From NCBI RefSeq assembly GCF_900117315.1, contig NZ_LT630337.1:926794-974662 (forward strand): a stretch of DNA of 47,869 nt, given 5' to 3'. Every line of letters begins with the position of its first letter. Within the stretch, counting starts at the first letter, position 1. Made by a program: the position numbers and the translations under genes. Origin of the DNA: Bacillus massilinigeriensis (lineage in GTDB: Bacteria; Bacillota; Bacilli; Bacillales; Cytobacillaceae). Under the pieces are notes generated by a model. That model was not told the DNA's origin and did no database searches. It saw only the letters and a program-made list of their open reading frames with translations. Below, one piece after another: positions 1 through 7,946 of this stretch.

Positions 1-185
1 AATAATGTAATAATTTGTCTAATAATTTATTTGCAGCCTATGATTCGACGACCCAAATGTCGAAATTTGTATTTATTTTTTCTGAAAAAATAAGGTAGTA
101 TTAAAAAAACTAGATATTCAAATAAGGTAAATTTACACGTGAAAATGATCGCTATATAGTTTTCAAATCTACCACAACATGAGAA

Positions 186-233
186 GTACACAGGAGAAAA
201 GGTGTGCTTTTTCTTTTTCGGGATAAAGCACCT
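186..233 (+). promoter_or_regulatory. structured 5' leader with two competing hairpins
   Basis: Upstream of the HD-GYP gene GTACAC (186-191) can pair with GTGTGC (202-207) and is followed by a T-rich run (208-218), which resembles an intrinsic terminator. The overlapping segment AGGTGTGCTTT (200-210) can instead pair with AAAGCACCT (225-233) with one bulge. The 12-bp direct repeat AATCTACCACAA flanks the region at 166-177 and 234-245. A Spo0A-box-like TGTCGAA lies at 58-64. Attenuation is an inference; no known riboswitch consensus was recognised. Confidence 0.35.
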
Positions 234-286
234 AATCTACCACAATAGGCTGACTAATTGATTGGATGATGGAAAGGGTTTTCATT

Positions 287-2188
287 ATGCGAAATCGTAA
301 GTTTTTATACATATCGATTATCATTCCAGTGATAATCCTTGCTGTCATAGCGGGGTGCTCTTCTTTTTCGAATAATAATCATGAATTACCTGTAGCTCAA
401 GAAGGGAAGATGGACGTTACAAAATGGAATTTCGAAGAACAAGGCAATATTAGATTAGATGGACAGTGGGAATTTTATTCGGATAAGCTTGTGGAACCGC
501 ATCAATTCGAGGCTATAACAAATAACAAGGCCCTTCTGCAAGTTCCCAAGACATGGAATGACCAGAAATTGGGGAGTAGAGAACTTGATGGGCAGGGCTT
601 TGGAACATATAGATTACTAATTAAGTTCAATGAAAGTGATTTACATACGGAAAAAGCTCTTTTTATCTTAAATACATACACAGCAAATAAAGTTTGGATT
701 GACGGGAAGCTTGTAGATGAAAAGGGCAAGGTGGGGACTTCTAAAGATAACAGTGACCCTCATTTTGAATATGAAACCATTGAGTTTACGCCAAGTTTTT
801 CTACAACTGAAATCGTGATTCAAGTATCTAATTTTGATCATGATAAAGGCGGATTAACGAACAATATTTTACTAGGGAATGAGCATTCCATCGACCAGTA
901 TTTGGATCTTAGGCAGGGATTCGAAGGGTTTGTTATCGGTGGGTTGGCATTGATGGGCATGTACCATTTAGCCCTTTATACAACAAGAAGAGAAGACCCC
1001 ACTTCATTATTTTTCGGTTTATCAAGCCTAGTTTTCTTCCTTTATGAGTTTTTTGGAAGCACCTATGAAATTATCTTCGATTACTTTATGGATTGGTCAA
1101 CTGTACTGAGAATAGATTATCTGATTGTGTATTTCATTCCACCAATCTTTTTGCTTTATGTTCGATCGCTTTATCCTAAAGAAACTAGCAAAATTGCAGT
1201 CTGGTTAGCATTTTTGATGTTATTTTTCTATGGTGGTGTTACAGTAACAACCTCTACGGTAACTTTCACTAAATTTATGCCATCGTATAATTTTGTTTTA
1301 TTGGCATTTATCGTTTATCTTCTTTATGTATTTATCATGGCTTTAATTCGTAAAAGAATGGGTGCTACGCTTATATTAATCATGTTCTTTATTTTTGTGC
1401 TGGCATCCATTTCAGATATGTTTTATTATTTTAATCATTATTTATTTGAAATGAAAATTGCTTCACTTGGCTTTCTCTTCTTTCTGGGTGCACATTCATT
1501 TGTTTTATCCTTGAGATATGCCAGAGCTTTTAGAGATGTGGAAGACTTAACAAAGGAAATTGAAATCACTCAGAAGGAAATCATCTATACTCTAGGAGAA
1601 ATAGTAGAGGTCCGCTCGAATGAAACAGGGAATCATGTAAAAAGGGTGGCAGAATATTCTCAGCTCCTTGCTTCTAAATGTGGTTTATCGAAAAAGGAGA
1701 TTGAACTTATTAAACTCGCTTCACCGATGCATGATATTGGCAAAGTAGGAATTCCTGACTCCATTTTGAATAAACCTGGAAAACTAACATTACAGGAATT
1801 TGAAATAATTAAAACTCATACGTCCTTAGGCTATGAAATGATTAAGCATTCCCATCGAGAAATTCTGCAATGCGCGGCAGAAATCGCCTTAACCCATCAT
1901 GAGAAATGGAATGGAAAAGGTTATCCTAATGGTCTGATGGGTGAAGAAATCCCAATAACAGGAAGGATTACGGCTGTTGCAGATGTGTTTGATGCACTAG
2001 GGAGCAATCGTGTCTATAAAGACGCTTGGGATTTAGAAGATATTTTGGATTATTTTCAAAGTGAGCGGGGAGGTCATTTTGATCCAAGAATGGTGGATAT
2101 TTTGTTCGAGAATCTGGATCAATTTCTACTAATAAAGGAACGCTATTCAGATCCCCCAAGACAACACGATAAACCGAATATTTCATAG
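287..2188 (+). CDS. membrane HD-GYP domain protein (7TMR-DISM type), putative c-di-GMP phosphodiesterase
   Basis: Predicted 633-residue membrane signalling protein. The N-terminus has a hydrophobic signal ending in a lipobox-like VIAGC. An extracellular jelly-roll-like 7TMR-DISM sensor follows (LDGQWEFY near residue 60), then about seven membrane segments (residues 210-420) and a C-terminal HD-GYP domain. HD-GYP landmarks are visible: HD at residues 482-483 in MHDIGK, then HHEKWNGKGYP and VADVFDAL. HD-GYP proteins hydrolyse cyclic di-GMP, so this probably couples an external ligand to second-messenger breakdown. Start 287 is preferred over 266 because GGAAAGG (271-277) sits nine bases before it. 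It is monocistronic, with a hairpin after the stop. Confidence 0.88.
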   Translation: MRNRKFLYISIIIPVIILAVIAGCSSFSNNNHELPVAQEGKMDVTKWNFEEQGNIRLDGQWEFYSDKLVEPHQFEAITNNKALLQVPKTWNDQKLGSRELDGQGFGTYRLLIKFNESDLHTEKALFILNTYTANKVWIDGKLVDEKGKVGTSKDNSDPHFEYETIEFTPSFSTTEIVIQVSNFDHDKGGLTNNILLGNEHSIDQYLDLRQGFEGFVIGGLALMGMYHLALYTTRREDPTSLFFGLSSLVFFLYEFFGSTYEIIFDYFMDWSTVLRIDYLIVYFIPPIFLLYVRSLYPKETSKIAVWLAFLMLFFYGGVTVTTSTVTFTKFMPSYNFVLLAFIVYLLYVFIMALIRKRMGATLILIMFFIFVLASISDMFYYFNHYLFEMKIASLGFLFFLGAHSFVLSLRYARAFRDVEDLTKEIEITQKEIIYTLGEIVEVRSNETGNHVKRVAEYSQLLASKCGLSKKEIELIKLASPMHDIGKVGIPDSILNKPGKLTLQEFEIIKTHTSLGYEMIKHSHREILQCAAEIALTHHEKWNGKGYPNGLMGEEIPITGRITAVADVFDALGSNRVYKDAWDLEDILDYFQSERGGHFDPRMVDILFENLDQFLLIKERYSDPPRQHDKPNIS

Positions 2189-2200
2189 ACAAGTTCTTTT

Positions 2201-2231
2201 AAGAGCCAGGGGATATTAATCTCTGGCTCTT
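2201..2231 (+). terminator. intrinsic terminator after the HD-GYP gene
   Basis: AAGAGCCAG (2201-2209) pairs perfectly with CTGGCTCTT (2223-2231), 12 bases after the HD-GYP stop. The downstream T tract is weak (TATTGGTTT). Confidence 0.65.
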
Positions 2232-2306
2232 ATTGGTTTGAATAGAAATTTTGATCGAAGGAAAGCAGAATGAAAAGAGAAAAAAGTATATTAAAAAAAG
2301 TAAAAG

Positions 2307-2371
2307 CCTCTCACATGAAGAGGTCATTTTTTAATAAATTAATATTTGCTGGAATCACTTTTACCAGCAAA
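2307..2371 (-). terminator. two hairpins downstream of the small membrane protein gene
   Basis: CCTCT (2307-2311)/AGAGG (2319-2323) is followed on the minus strand by a T-rich tail and on the plus strand by CATTTTTT, so it may be bidirectional. A second 8-bp hairpin, TTTGCTGG (2345-2352)/CCAGCAAA (2364-2371), lies between it and the stop of the minus-strand gene. Confidence 0.5.
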
Positions 2372-2443
2372 ATTATGAATGCCAATACAATTTCGAGTGT
2401 GCACATGTTGGTGGAGATACCGATTTATTATTTAATCAAAATA

Positions 2444-2644
2444 CTATTCTTTCTTACTCCTTGATTTATCCTTGTCATCCTCTTCAATAGGCATTTTCAT
2501 CCCAGTAAAAGGATTTAACTCATAAGTCATATCTCTTTTATGTTCTTTTTCTGTTTTGCTAACATTCTTACTTAAAGCAATAAAGTAAAATATAAAAGGT
2601 AAAAATACTACTAGAAGAATAAGCCTAACAACCCATTCATTCAT
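2444..2644 (-). CDS. small single-span membrane protein, unknown function
   Basis: Encodes 66 residues: a hydrophobic segment at residues 5-24 (RLILLVVFLPFIFYFIAL), then a charged cytoplasmic-looking tail containing NPFTGMKMP and ending in an acidic/basic run (EEDDKDKSRSKKE). The inner start at 2644 is preferred over 2653 because GGAA lies eight bases upstream of it. No family was recognised. Transcribed away from the neighbouring dehydrogenase, and followed by the hairpins at 2307-2371. Composition and a usable ribosome binding site favour a real gene. Confidence 0.55.
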   Translation of the reverse strand: MNEWVVRLILLVVFLPFIFYFIALSKNVSKTEKEHKRDMTYELNPFTGMKMPIEEDDKDKSRSKKE

Positions 2645-2814
2645 AAATATCATTCCGTTCTATTGGAATTTATGACAAAACATTATGTATTATATAATTA
2701 TTTTAACATAAAATTATGATTAAGTTTTCTTGCTTTTTAAAGAAAGTCAAGGGAGTTTTATTGAATAAAGCAAGAGCTTGTAAAAAAGAATGGCGGACTA
2801 GGAAGAGGGAAATA

Positions 2815-3576
2815 ATGAAACTAACAGGAAATACAATATTTATTACCGGCGGAGGATCAGGAATCGGGTTTGCATTTGCCGAGAGGTTCATAAAATTAGG
2901 CAATAAAGTCATCGTTTGCGGTAGAAACGAAAAAAAGCTCCAGGAAGCCCAGGAAAAATATTCTGAACTAATTACATGCATTTGTAATGTCACTAAGGAA
3001 ATTGATCGAATTACTTTATTCAACTGGATAACAAGTGAGCACCCCGATGTGAATGTGCTTATAAACAACGCAGGCATTCAACAACGCTATCATGTTCTTA
3101 ATACGAACCTAAAGGAAGATTGGAGCTATTACAGTCAGGAGATAGCATCAAATATCGAGGCACCATTTCATTTTTCCATGCTATTTGCACCATACTTTGC
3201 CAACAAAGACTATGCGGCTATCCTTAATGTATCATCCGGATTAGCCTTTACCCCAATGGCCATAGCGCCGATTTATTCTGCAACGAAAGCGGCGGTGCAT
3301 TCATTCACCATGAGCTTACGGCACCAGCTTGAAGATACAGCCATTGAAGTGGTCGAAATAGCGCCGCCTGCAGTGAATACCGATTTAGGCGGAGTAGGTC
3401 TGCATACATTTGGCACCCCTGTAGATGAATTTGCAGATGCAGTATTTAAGGGTCTTAAAGCAGGAAAAAGAGAAATTGGCTATGCCCGTGCCGAAAAGGC
3501 GATGAGGATGTCCCGAGATGAAATGGATGAGTCAGTAAAGGCGATGTACGATAGTATGAAAAACACAATTCTATAA
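2815..3576 (+). CDS. short-chain dehydrogenase, DltE-like
   Basis: Classical SDR of 253 residues. The Rossmann glycine motif TGGGSGIG is at about residues 10-17, NNAG follows at mid-protein, and the catalytic Ser lies in NVSSG with Tyr154 and Lys158 in YSATK. The opening (MKLTGNTIFITGGGSGIG) resembles the DltE-type oxidoreductases of Bacilli, whose substrate is not established. The reading frame is open upstream to 2716, but the SDR fold begins at 2815 and GGAAGAGGG lies just before it, so the longer form is unlikely. It would be a cytoplasmic NAD(P)-dependent enzyme. Monocistronic with its own terminator. Confidence 0.85.
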   Translation: MKLTGNTIFITGGGSGIGFAFAERFIKLGNKVIVCGRNEKKLQEAQEKYSELITCICNVTKEIDRITLFNWITSEHPDVNVLINNAGIQQRYHVLNTNLKEDWSYYSQEIASNIEAPFHFSMLFAPYFANKDYAAILNVSSGLAFTPMAIAPIYSATKAAVHSFTMSLRHQLEDTAIEVVEIAPPAVNTDLGGVGLHTFGTPVDEFADAVFKGLKAGKREIGYARAEKAMRMSRDEMDESVKAMYDSMKNTIL

Positions 3577-3583
3577 TGATTAT

Positions 3584-3610
3584 AAGAGCTATCCTTATGG
3601 CTAGCTCTTT
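3584..3610 (+). terminator. intrinsic terminator after the SDR gene
   Basis: Perfect 8-bp stem AAGAGCTA (3584-3591)/TAGCTCTT (3602-3609), followed by a short T-containing stretch. Confidence 0.65.
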
Positions 3611-3758
3611 ATCGTTGACTTTTTAATAGAAATGAGTTGAGATTAGGTGTAATCACGGAAAAGCATTATACTTTTCAAAAAAATTCTTTTCTTTTGGGCT
3701 ACTTAACTCTTCATATTCTTATGATATTTTCAAGGCCGTTATTATCTGGAAATTCATT

Positions 3759-4328
3759 TCATACCTTTAAATGGTTTGATGAATTATTTTCACTCCACTC
3801 ACTAGCTAAAATCCCGTAAACGATGTGGTCAACGTAGCGATTATATAGCCATTCTGCTTTCCTAATACTCCCTTCATTTACAAAGCCTAATTTTTCTGGC
3901 AATCTCCTGCTTTTTATATTCCCTACGGCAGCTCGAATTTCGACTTTATTTAATTTTAAATCATTAAAAGCATAGTTGGTCAGTGCTTTAACTACTTTAG
4001 TCATAATCCCTTTTCCTTGATATTCTTGACCAAGCCAATATCCAATATATGCGGTCTTATTGGACCAATTAATACTATTGAAGCCTGCTATCCCTATAAT
4101 TTCTTCATTGAATAAAATAACAGTACTCAAACTATTATTTTCTACATAGCCTTTTAAACATCCTCGGATAAAGTCCTTTGTATCTTCCAGATTATTAGTA
4201 AAGTCAAGCCAAGGCAACCATTCTTTTAAATAATTTCTTGATTTGTCTGTAATTGCAAATACTCTTTCAGCATCATGTAATTCAATTAATTTTAACGAAA
4301 TATTCTCATCAATTTTATGTATGAACAT
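3759..4328 (-). CDS. GNAT N-acetyltransferase, RimJ/RimL (YdaF-like) type
   Basis: Encodes 189 residues with the RimL-type GNAT layout: an N-terminal LKLIELHDAERVFAI strand-helix, IGYWLGQEYQGKGIMTKVV as the acetyl-CoA pyrophosphate loop (Q-x-x-G-x-G), and NIKSRRLPEKLGFVNEG near the end. Such enzymes acetylate protein N-termini or small amines; the substrate here is unknown. ATG 4328 is chosen because GGAGG (4336-4340) is seven bases upstream. An in-frame TTG at 4334 would overlap the Shine-Dalgarno spacing. Convergent with the preceding SDR gene. Confidence 0.85.
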   Translation of the reverse strand: MFIHKIDENISLKLIELHDAERVFAITDKSRNYLKEWLPWLDFTNNLEDTKDFIRGCLKGYVENNSLSTVILFNEEIIGIAGFNSINWSNKTAYIGYWLGQEYQGKGIMTKVVKALTNYAFNDLKLNKVEIRAAVGNIKSRRLPEKLGFVNEGSIRKAEWLYNRYVDHIVYGILASEWSENNSSNHLKV

Positions 4329-4383
4329 AACCAATCCTCCATTTAGTTTTTTGATTTAATATTACTATAAAACTAATCAATAA

Positions 4384-4425
4384 TCGGAGCTTCGGCATCC
4401 AATTATTTTTTTGTAAAAAGTCCGA
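4384..4425. other. C(TTCG)G-loop hairpin with T tract in the GNAT upstream region
   Basis: An imperfect stem around CTTCGG (GGAGC/GCATCC) is followed on the plus strand by AATTATTTTTTT. It resembles a small terminator but no plus-strand gene precedes it directly. Apart from this and the repeat array, the stretch 4329-4792 holds nothing recognisable. Confidence 0.3.
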
Positions 4426-4485
4426 TTTTAGTAATATTAATATAATGAAAAATAAGAAATAGACTCATGTTCCGTTTTTTTCAGG

Positions 4486-4740
4486 GAAGGGAGAAACAGT
4501 TCTCATACCTGTCCGACAATTTTCGTATTTTCAAAAAAGAGTATGAGAGATAGATCTTTGGGCTTGAAAGGAGTTTTGTCCTTCGAAGTGAGGATGAAAG
4601 AACGTTTGCTTGATTCTCCAACGTTTTTTGTCCTTCATAAACAAAATGAAAGTCAGCTCTTCGACTCCTCCTACCAATTTTGTCTCTCATTAAACTATGA
4701 AAGACCATTCTCAGCTAAATATTCCGTTTTATCTCATGAA
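4486..4740 (-). repeat. 52-bp palindromic tandem repeat array A (4 full units plus 1 degenerate)
   Basis: Reading the minus strand, the landmark ATGARRGACAAAA recurs with its A at 4690, 4638, 4586 and 4534, exactly 52 bp apart. A fifth copy at 4737 has a 5-bp deletion. Each unit opens with an (A/T)TGAAAGAC-like motif and closes with a GTCTTTCAT-like motif, so each unit can form a hairpin. Open frames over this array translate the repeat and are not considered genes. The same family recurs inverted at 9518-9673. Confidence 0.85.
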
Positions 4741-4792
4741 TATTGGACACAATAACAATTATTGGAAATATATAATATGAGGTGATAATTCT

Positions 4793-5260
4793 TTGAAATC
4801 CAAAAGGCACTCTTTATTTAATTTATGTATCATTATGTTCCCTTGGATGACGTTGTTATTTATAGGAAAACGTCATTTTCAACGCTTTTCGATAGCAGGA
4901 ATATTTATTGTTATATTTGAGATAATCAATCATTTATATGGACATAAGAGAAAATGGTGGAGGTTTTACGAAAAGCGAAGATCATTTTTGAGGGATGAAC
5001 TTCCTTTTAGCATTGGACCATATATGCCTCTATCTATGTGGTTCCTTAAATACTCGTTTGGGAACTTTAAAAAATATATCATCCTAAATCTAATTGCAGA
5101 TGGGCTCTTTGCTTTTCTTTTCATTGATATTTTAAAAAAAATGAAAATAATCAGGCTAAATCGGCTAAATCATATTCAATTTTTTATTTACTTACACTAT
5201 AAAGCCTATTTATTATACGGGGTGCAGTATTTGGTTGAGAAATTTAGAAGAGTGTATTGA
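4793..5260 (+). CDS. multi-span membrane protein, unknown function
   Basis: Encodes 155 residues with about four hydrophobic segments (residues 8-25, 31-47, 74-90 and 96-115) separated by basic loops (GHKRKWWRFYEKRR). The start is TTG, set by GAGGTG eight bases upstream. It resembles a hypothetical integral membrane family common in Bacillus that often lies beside CBO0543-family genes; two such sequences follow here. No catalytic motif is evident. Function unknown. Confidence 0.7.
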   Translation: MKSKRHSLFNLCIIMFPWMTLLFIGKRHFQRFSIAGIFIVIFEIINHLYGHKRKWWRFYEKRRSFLRDELPFSIGPYMPLSMWFLKYSFGNFKKYIILNLIADGLFAFLFIDILKKMKIIRLNRLNHIQFFIYLHYKAYLLYGVQYLVEKFRRVY

Positions 5261-5303
5261 GATCCGGATTATACCAAATTTCTCAAAATGCTAAGGAAGA
5301 AAC

Positions 5304-5420
5304 ATGAAGGCGTATAAACTCTTTTCAAGTATTGATTCGATGTATCTAAAAAAGAATATAACTTTTGAACACGTATTTTTTGATAAAATACATGTTCACT
5401 TAAAAGAAGAAATGAACTAA
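5304..5420 (+). CDS. possible 38-residue peptide
   Basis: ATG 5304 has AAGGA six bases upstream and opens a 38-codon frame (MKAYKLFSSIDSMYLKKN...). It ends five bases before the next ATG at 5426. It matches no family I recognise and could be random. Apart from this and the downstream fragment, the stretch 5261-5775 holds two terminator-like hairpins. Confidence 0.22.
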   Translation: MKAYKLFSSIDSMYLKKNITFEHVFFDKIHVHLKEEMN

Positions 5421-5425
5421 TCGAG

Positions 5426-5611
5426 ATGTTTTATATAATATGTTGGTGCATTTTTGCCATTATTTTTGAGCTTATATTTTTATGGAGTGGAACATTTTAT
5501 TATAACGGTTGGAAATTATGGTATTCTGCTATGATCTATCCTGGACTATATTTGATTCTGAATTGGTTTCATAAATATACTTGCTATCTACTTAAGCGAA
5601 AAGAGGATTGA
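5426..5611 (+). pseudogene. C-terminal fragment of a CBO0543-family membrane protein
   Basis: Encodes 61 residues (FELIFLWSGTFYYNGWKLWYS...) that resemble the last membrane segments of the CBO0543-family protein at 6393, where the matching part reads FITYHNGWNFGWS. The N-terminal half, including the GDWRNWKKYYPT motif, is missing. The frame is closed upstream by stops and the ribosome binding site is poor. It is most simply a decayed paralogue, although a free-standing short membrane protein cannot be excluded. Confidence 0.5.
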
Positions 5612-5638
5612 TAAAGATTGAAAATTTTTTACTTGGGA

Positions 5639-5671
5639 ACGAATGTATTACGATGAGGGGATTCGTTTTTT
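5639..5671 (+). terminator. terminator hairpin with T tract
   Basis: ACGAAT (5639-5644) pairs with ATTCGT (5661-5666), followed by TTTTT. Confidence 0.55.
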
Positions 5672-5683
5672 AATCAATCTGTT

Positions 5684-5716
5684 GCGTTACTCCAAAATGG
5701 AGAACGCTTCTTTTTG
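5684..5716 (+). terminator. second consecutive terminator hairpin
   Basis: GCGTT-a-CTCC (5684-5693) pairs with GGAG-AACGC (5699-5707) with one bulge, followed by TTCTTTTT. Confidence 0.6.
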
Positions 5717-5775
5717 GTACAGTTTTTAACTAAATGTTACAATTTACATATCTAATAGAGAGAAGGTTGATAGAT

Positions 5776-6234
5776 ATGAACCAAGCTTCCATTAACCAAA
5801 TTTGGGATGACTACCTGAAAATCAACCCAAATGCACCAACTGAATACAAGGCGTGGGCATTTGGCGGATCAAATGAAATAGCTAATCTGCTAGCTAAGTT
5901 AGTATTAGAAGGGAAGAAAACAGCAACAGCATCAAATTATATTTTATATGAGCTTGAAAATGAGGAATTACCTTTTGCTGGTCTTATCAATATAATACTC
6001 GACGGAGAAGGAAATGCTGTTGCTATTGCTGAAACTACATCAGTTGAGGTTGTTCCATTTGATGAAGTAACCGAGGAACACGCATATTTAGAAGGTGAAG
6101 GTGACCGTTCATTAAAGCGGTGGAGAGAAATTCATGAAGCCTTTTTTAAAAATGAATTTAATAGAATTAATCAAGAATTTCATTACAAAATGCCTGTTGT
6201 TTGTGAAAGGTTTAAAGTCGTATTTAAGAAATAA
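5776..6234 (+). CDS. ASCH domain-containing protein
   Basis: Encodes 152 residues. Recognisable ASCH features are EGKKTATASNYILYELE (the conserved GxKxxT signature), followed by the beta-barrel strands with ETTSVEVVPFDEVTEEHAYLEGEGDRSLKRWREIH. ASCH is a PUA-like RNA- or nucleotide-binding fold, and some members are amidohydrolases acting on modified cytidine. ATG 5776 is chosen over 5734 because AGAAGG lies nine bases upstream. It lies between membrane-protein genes with no clear operon partner. The exact reaction is unknown. Confidence 0.85.
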   Translation: MNQASINQIWDDYLKINPNAPTEYKAWAFGGSNEIANLLAKLVLEGKKTATASNYILYELENEELPFAGLINIILDGEGNAVAIAETTSVEVVPFDEVTEEHAYLEGEGDRSLKRWREIHEAFFKNEFNRINQEFHYKMPVVCERFKVVFKK

Positions 6235-6392
6235 AGGTATTGTCAACAACCTTCAACTAACGAAACGCAGATCAAGTTTGCATAGACTTTTGACGTATAC
6301 CATAATTGTGGTTCCTGAGATACAAGTATTTAATTAATAATAATTATTCCTTATGGGAAGTATAGGATTATACTTTCTAAAGGAATGAAAAT

Positions 6393-6899
6393 ATGTATAT
6401 TTTTATAAACATGTTTTATTTAATAGCGGGGATGATTTGGGGTGACTGGAGAAATTGGAAGAAGTATTATCCAACCATCTTATTCCTAATAATTGGAGAT
6501 TTTTTATATAATTTTTTACTATACAAAAAATCGATGTGGATTTTCCATGACTTAATCCTTCCTAACCACACGATTATTACACTTGTAGCTATGGTATTTT
6601 CCTATGTAGTTACTGTATTAATCTACCTTGGAAGGTTTCCTAAAGGATGGAAAAAAAGTACCTTATGGTTTTTATTGTGGTTTGGCATCTATCTGATAAC
6701 GGAATATGCCAATTATAAGTTTGGGTTTATTACATACCATAATGGCTGGAATTTTGGATGGTCAGTCTTTTTTACAGGTATCATCTTTTTTATTTTACCA
6801 ATACATCATAAACAGCCTCTGATAGCATGGTTAATATCCTTAATTATTATTTTATCTTTGCTAGCAATATTTAGAGTGGAATTAAGTGATATGAAGTGA
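6393..6899 (+). CDS. CBO0543 family integral membrane protein
   Basis: Encodes 168 residues with five or so hydrophobic segments and the family signature GDWRNWKKYYPTILFLIIGD near residues 16-35, then FHDLILPNHTI, YITEYANYK-like and FITYHNGWNFGWS. It is a full-length member of the CBO0543 family, whose function is unknown. AAAGGA lies eight bases upstream of the start. A 7-bp inverted repeat (AAGTATA 6358-6364/TATACTT 6369-6375) sits immediately before the ribosome binding site. A degenerate paralogue lies at 5426. Confidence 0.75.
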   Translation: MYIFINMFYLIAGMIWGDWRNWKKYYPTILFLIIGDFLYNFLLYKKSMWIFHDLILPNHTIITLVAMVFSYVVTVLIYLGRFPKGWKKSTLWFLLWFGIYLITEYANYKFGFITYHNGWNFGWSVFFTGIIFFILPIHHKQPLIAWLISLIIILSLLAIFRVELSDMK

Positions 6900-6951
6900 A
6901 TAGAAAGATCCGTTAATAATAGGTTTTTGATAGGTAAATTACGAAAAAATG

Positions 6952-6990
6952 ACGTTTGGGTTGGATAGTAGACCCAAGCGTTTTTGTTTT
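6952..6990 (+). terminator. intrinsic terminator after the CBO0543 gene
   Basis: ACGTTTGGGT (6952-6961) pairs with ACCCAAGCGT (6972-6981) with one G-T pair, followed by TTTTGTTTTT. Confidence 0.8.
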
Positions 6991-7155
6991 TCATTTATAT
7001 TGTAATTGAGGGAAATAAAATATATAAAAAAGTAATCGTAATATTTTCAAAATAATGTATAATATCCCTATTATTTTATTTTTTCACCAATTATTAATTT
7101 ATGGATTGAACATAGCAATTAGCAATCATTGTTTCTGAAAAAAGGAGATTCTAAA

Positions 7156-7626
7156 ATGCAATTACACTTTTATGAAGTGAAATTTAAAGGGTTAGTCGAG
7201 GATTATCAGTTATCGGAAGAACAACTATATTTTACAGGTATGCCAATGGATTGTATTAAACAATCAATAAAGGATCCTGATCGCTATTCAGTCTTAACAA
7301 TAGAAGAAGAGAAACTAGTTACCTTTTTCGATCTACATAAAAACGAAGGGGCAAAGCCCTATTCTAAAAATACAAATTCGATTTTATTACGAGCGTTTTC
7401 TACAGATTTCCGTCACCAAGGAAAGGGGTATGCAAAGAATGCTTTAACGCTCCTGCCTGATTTTGTGAAAGAACATTTTAGAGAGATGAATGAAATTGTA
7501 TTAGCAGTAAACGTACGGAATGAAGCAGCACAAGTCTTGTATAAAAAATGTGGTTTTATCGATGAAGGAGCTAGAAAAATAGGAATGAAGGGCGAGCAAA
7601 TCGTAATGAGCTACTATATCAAATGA
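7156..7626 (+). CDS. GNAT N-acetyltransferase
   Basis: Encodes 156 residues with a GNAT core: LLRAFSTDFRHQGKGYAKNAL carries the acetyl-CoA binding loop (R-H-Q-G-K-G-Y-A), and VRNEAAQVLYKKCGFIDEG is the typical C-terminal helix-strand. ATG 7156 is preferred over 7129 because AAAGGAGA (7141-7148) lies seven bases upstream. Substrate unknown. Single gene. The 320-base stretch after it (7627-7946) holds no convincing gene or element. Confidence 0.85.
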   Translation: MQLHFYEVKFKGLVEDYQLSEEQLYFTGMPMDCIKQSIKDPDRYSVLTIEEEKLVTFFDLHKNEGAKPYSKNTNSILLRAFSTDFRHQGKGYAKNALTLLPDFVKEHFREMNEIVLAVNVRNEAAQVLYKKCGFIDEGARKIGMKGEQIVMSYYIK

Positions 7627-7946
7627 TGGTTAGAGAGGCCAGCAATCAATTCCTCTTAATAATTATAAGAATGAACAGTGAAATACTGCCAAATGGATTC
7701 ACAACGGACAGAGGTTAAGTTTCTTTTATTTAAATAATGAATTCTTGTAAATAAATGAAACGTAACGCGCTATTGGCCTCAAATTGTAAGAGAATAACAT
7801 TAATAGACCTAATTTTTGGAACTTTAGTACGTGAATTGCGAGTTTAATAGTGATGAAACTTGGGTCCGTATAACCCAGATTCATATTATAAAAAGAATGA
7901 CATGAACATAATACTTTTCCATTTTTAATAGAAGGGGGATAAGGGG

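Noticed and set aside
2270-2464. 64-codon plus-strand frame with a fair ribosome binding site
   Set aside because: It contains two hairpins, overlaps the minus-strand membrane gene and resembles no protein; the hairpins are better read as terminators.
4486-4740. the 52-bp array as a CRISPR
   Set aside because: The conserved parts are short end motifs forming an inverted pair within each unit rather than a fixed direct repeat with unique spacers, and no cas genes are present.
4481-4755. open frames on both strands over the first repeat array
   Set aside because: They translate the 52-bp repeat; the repeat length is not a multiple of three and interiors differ, so no protein is maintained.
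6134-6337. 67-codon frame after the ASCH gene
   Set aside because: It overlaps the ASCH gene in another frame, with no ribosome binding site or family.
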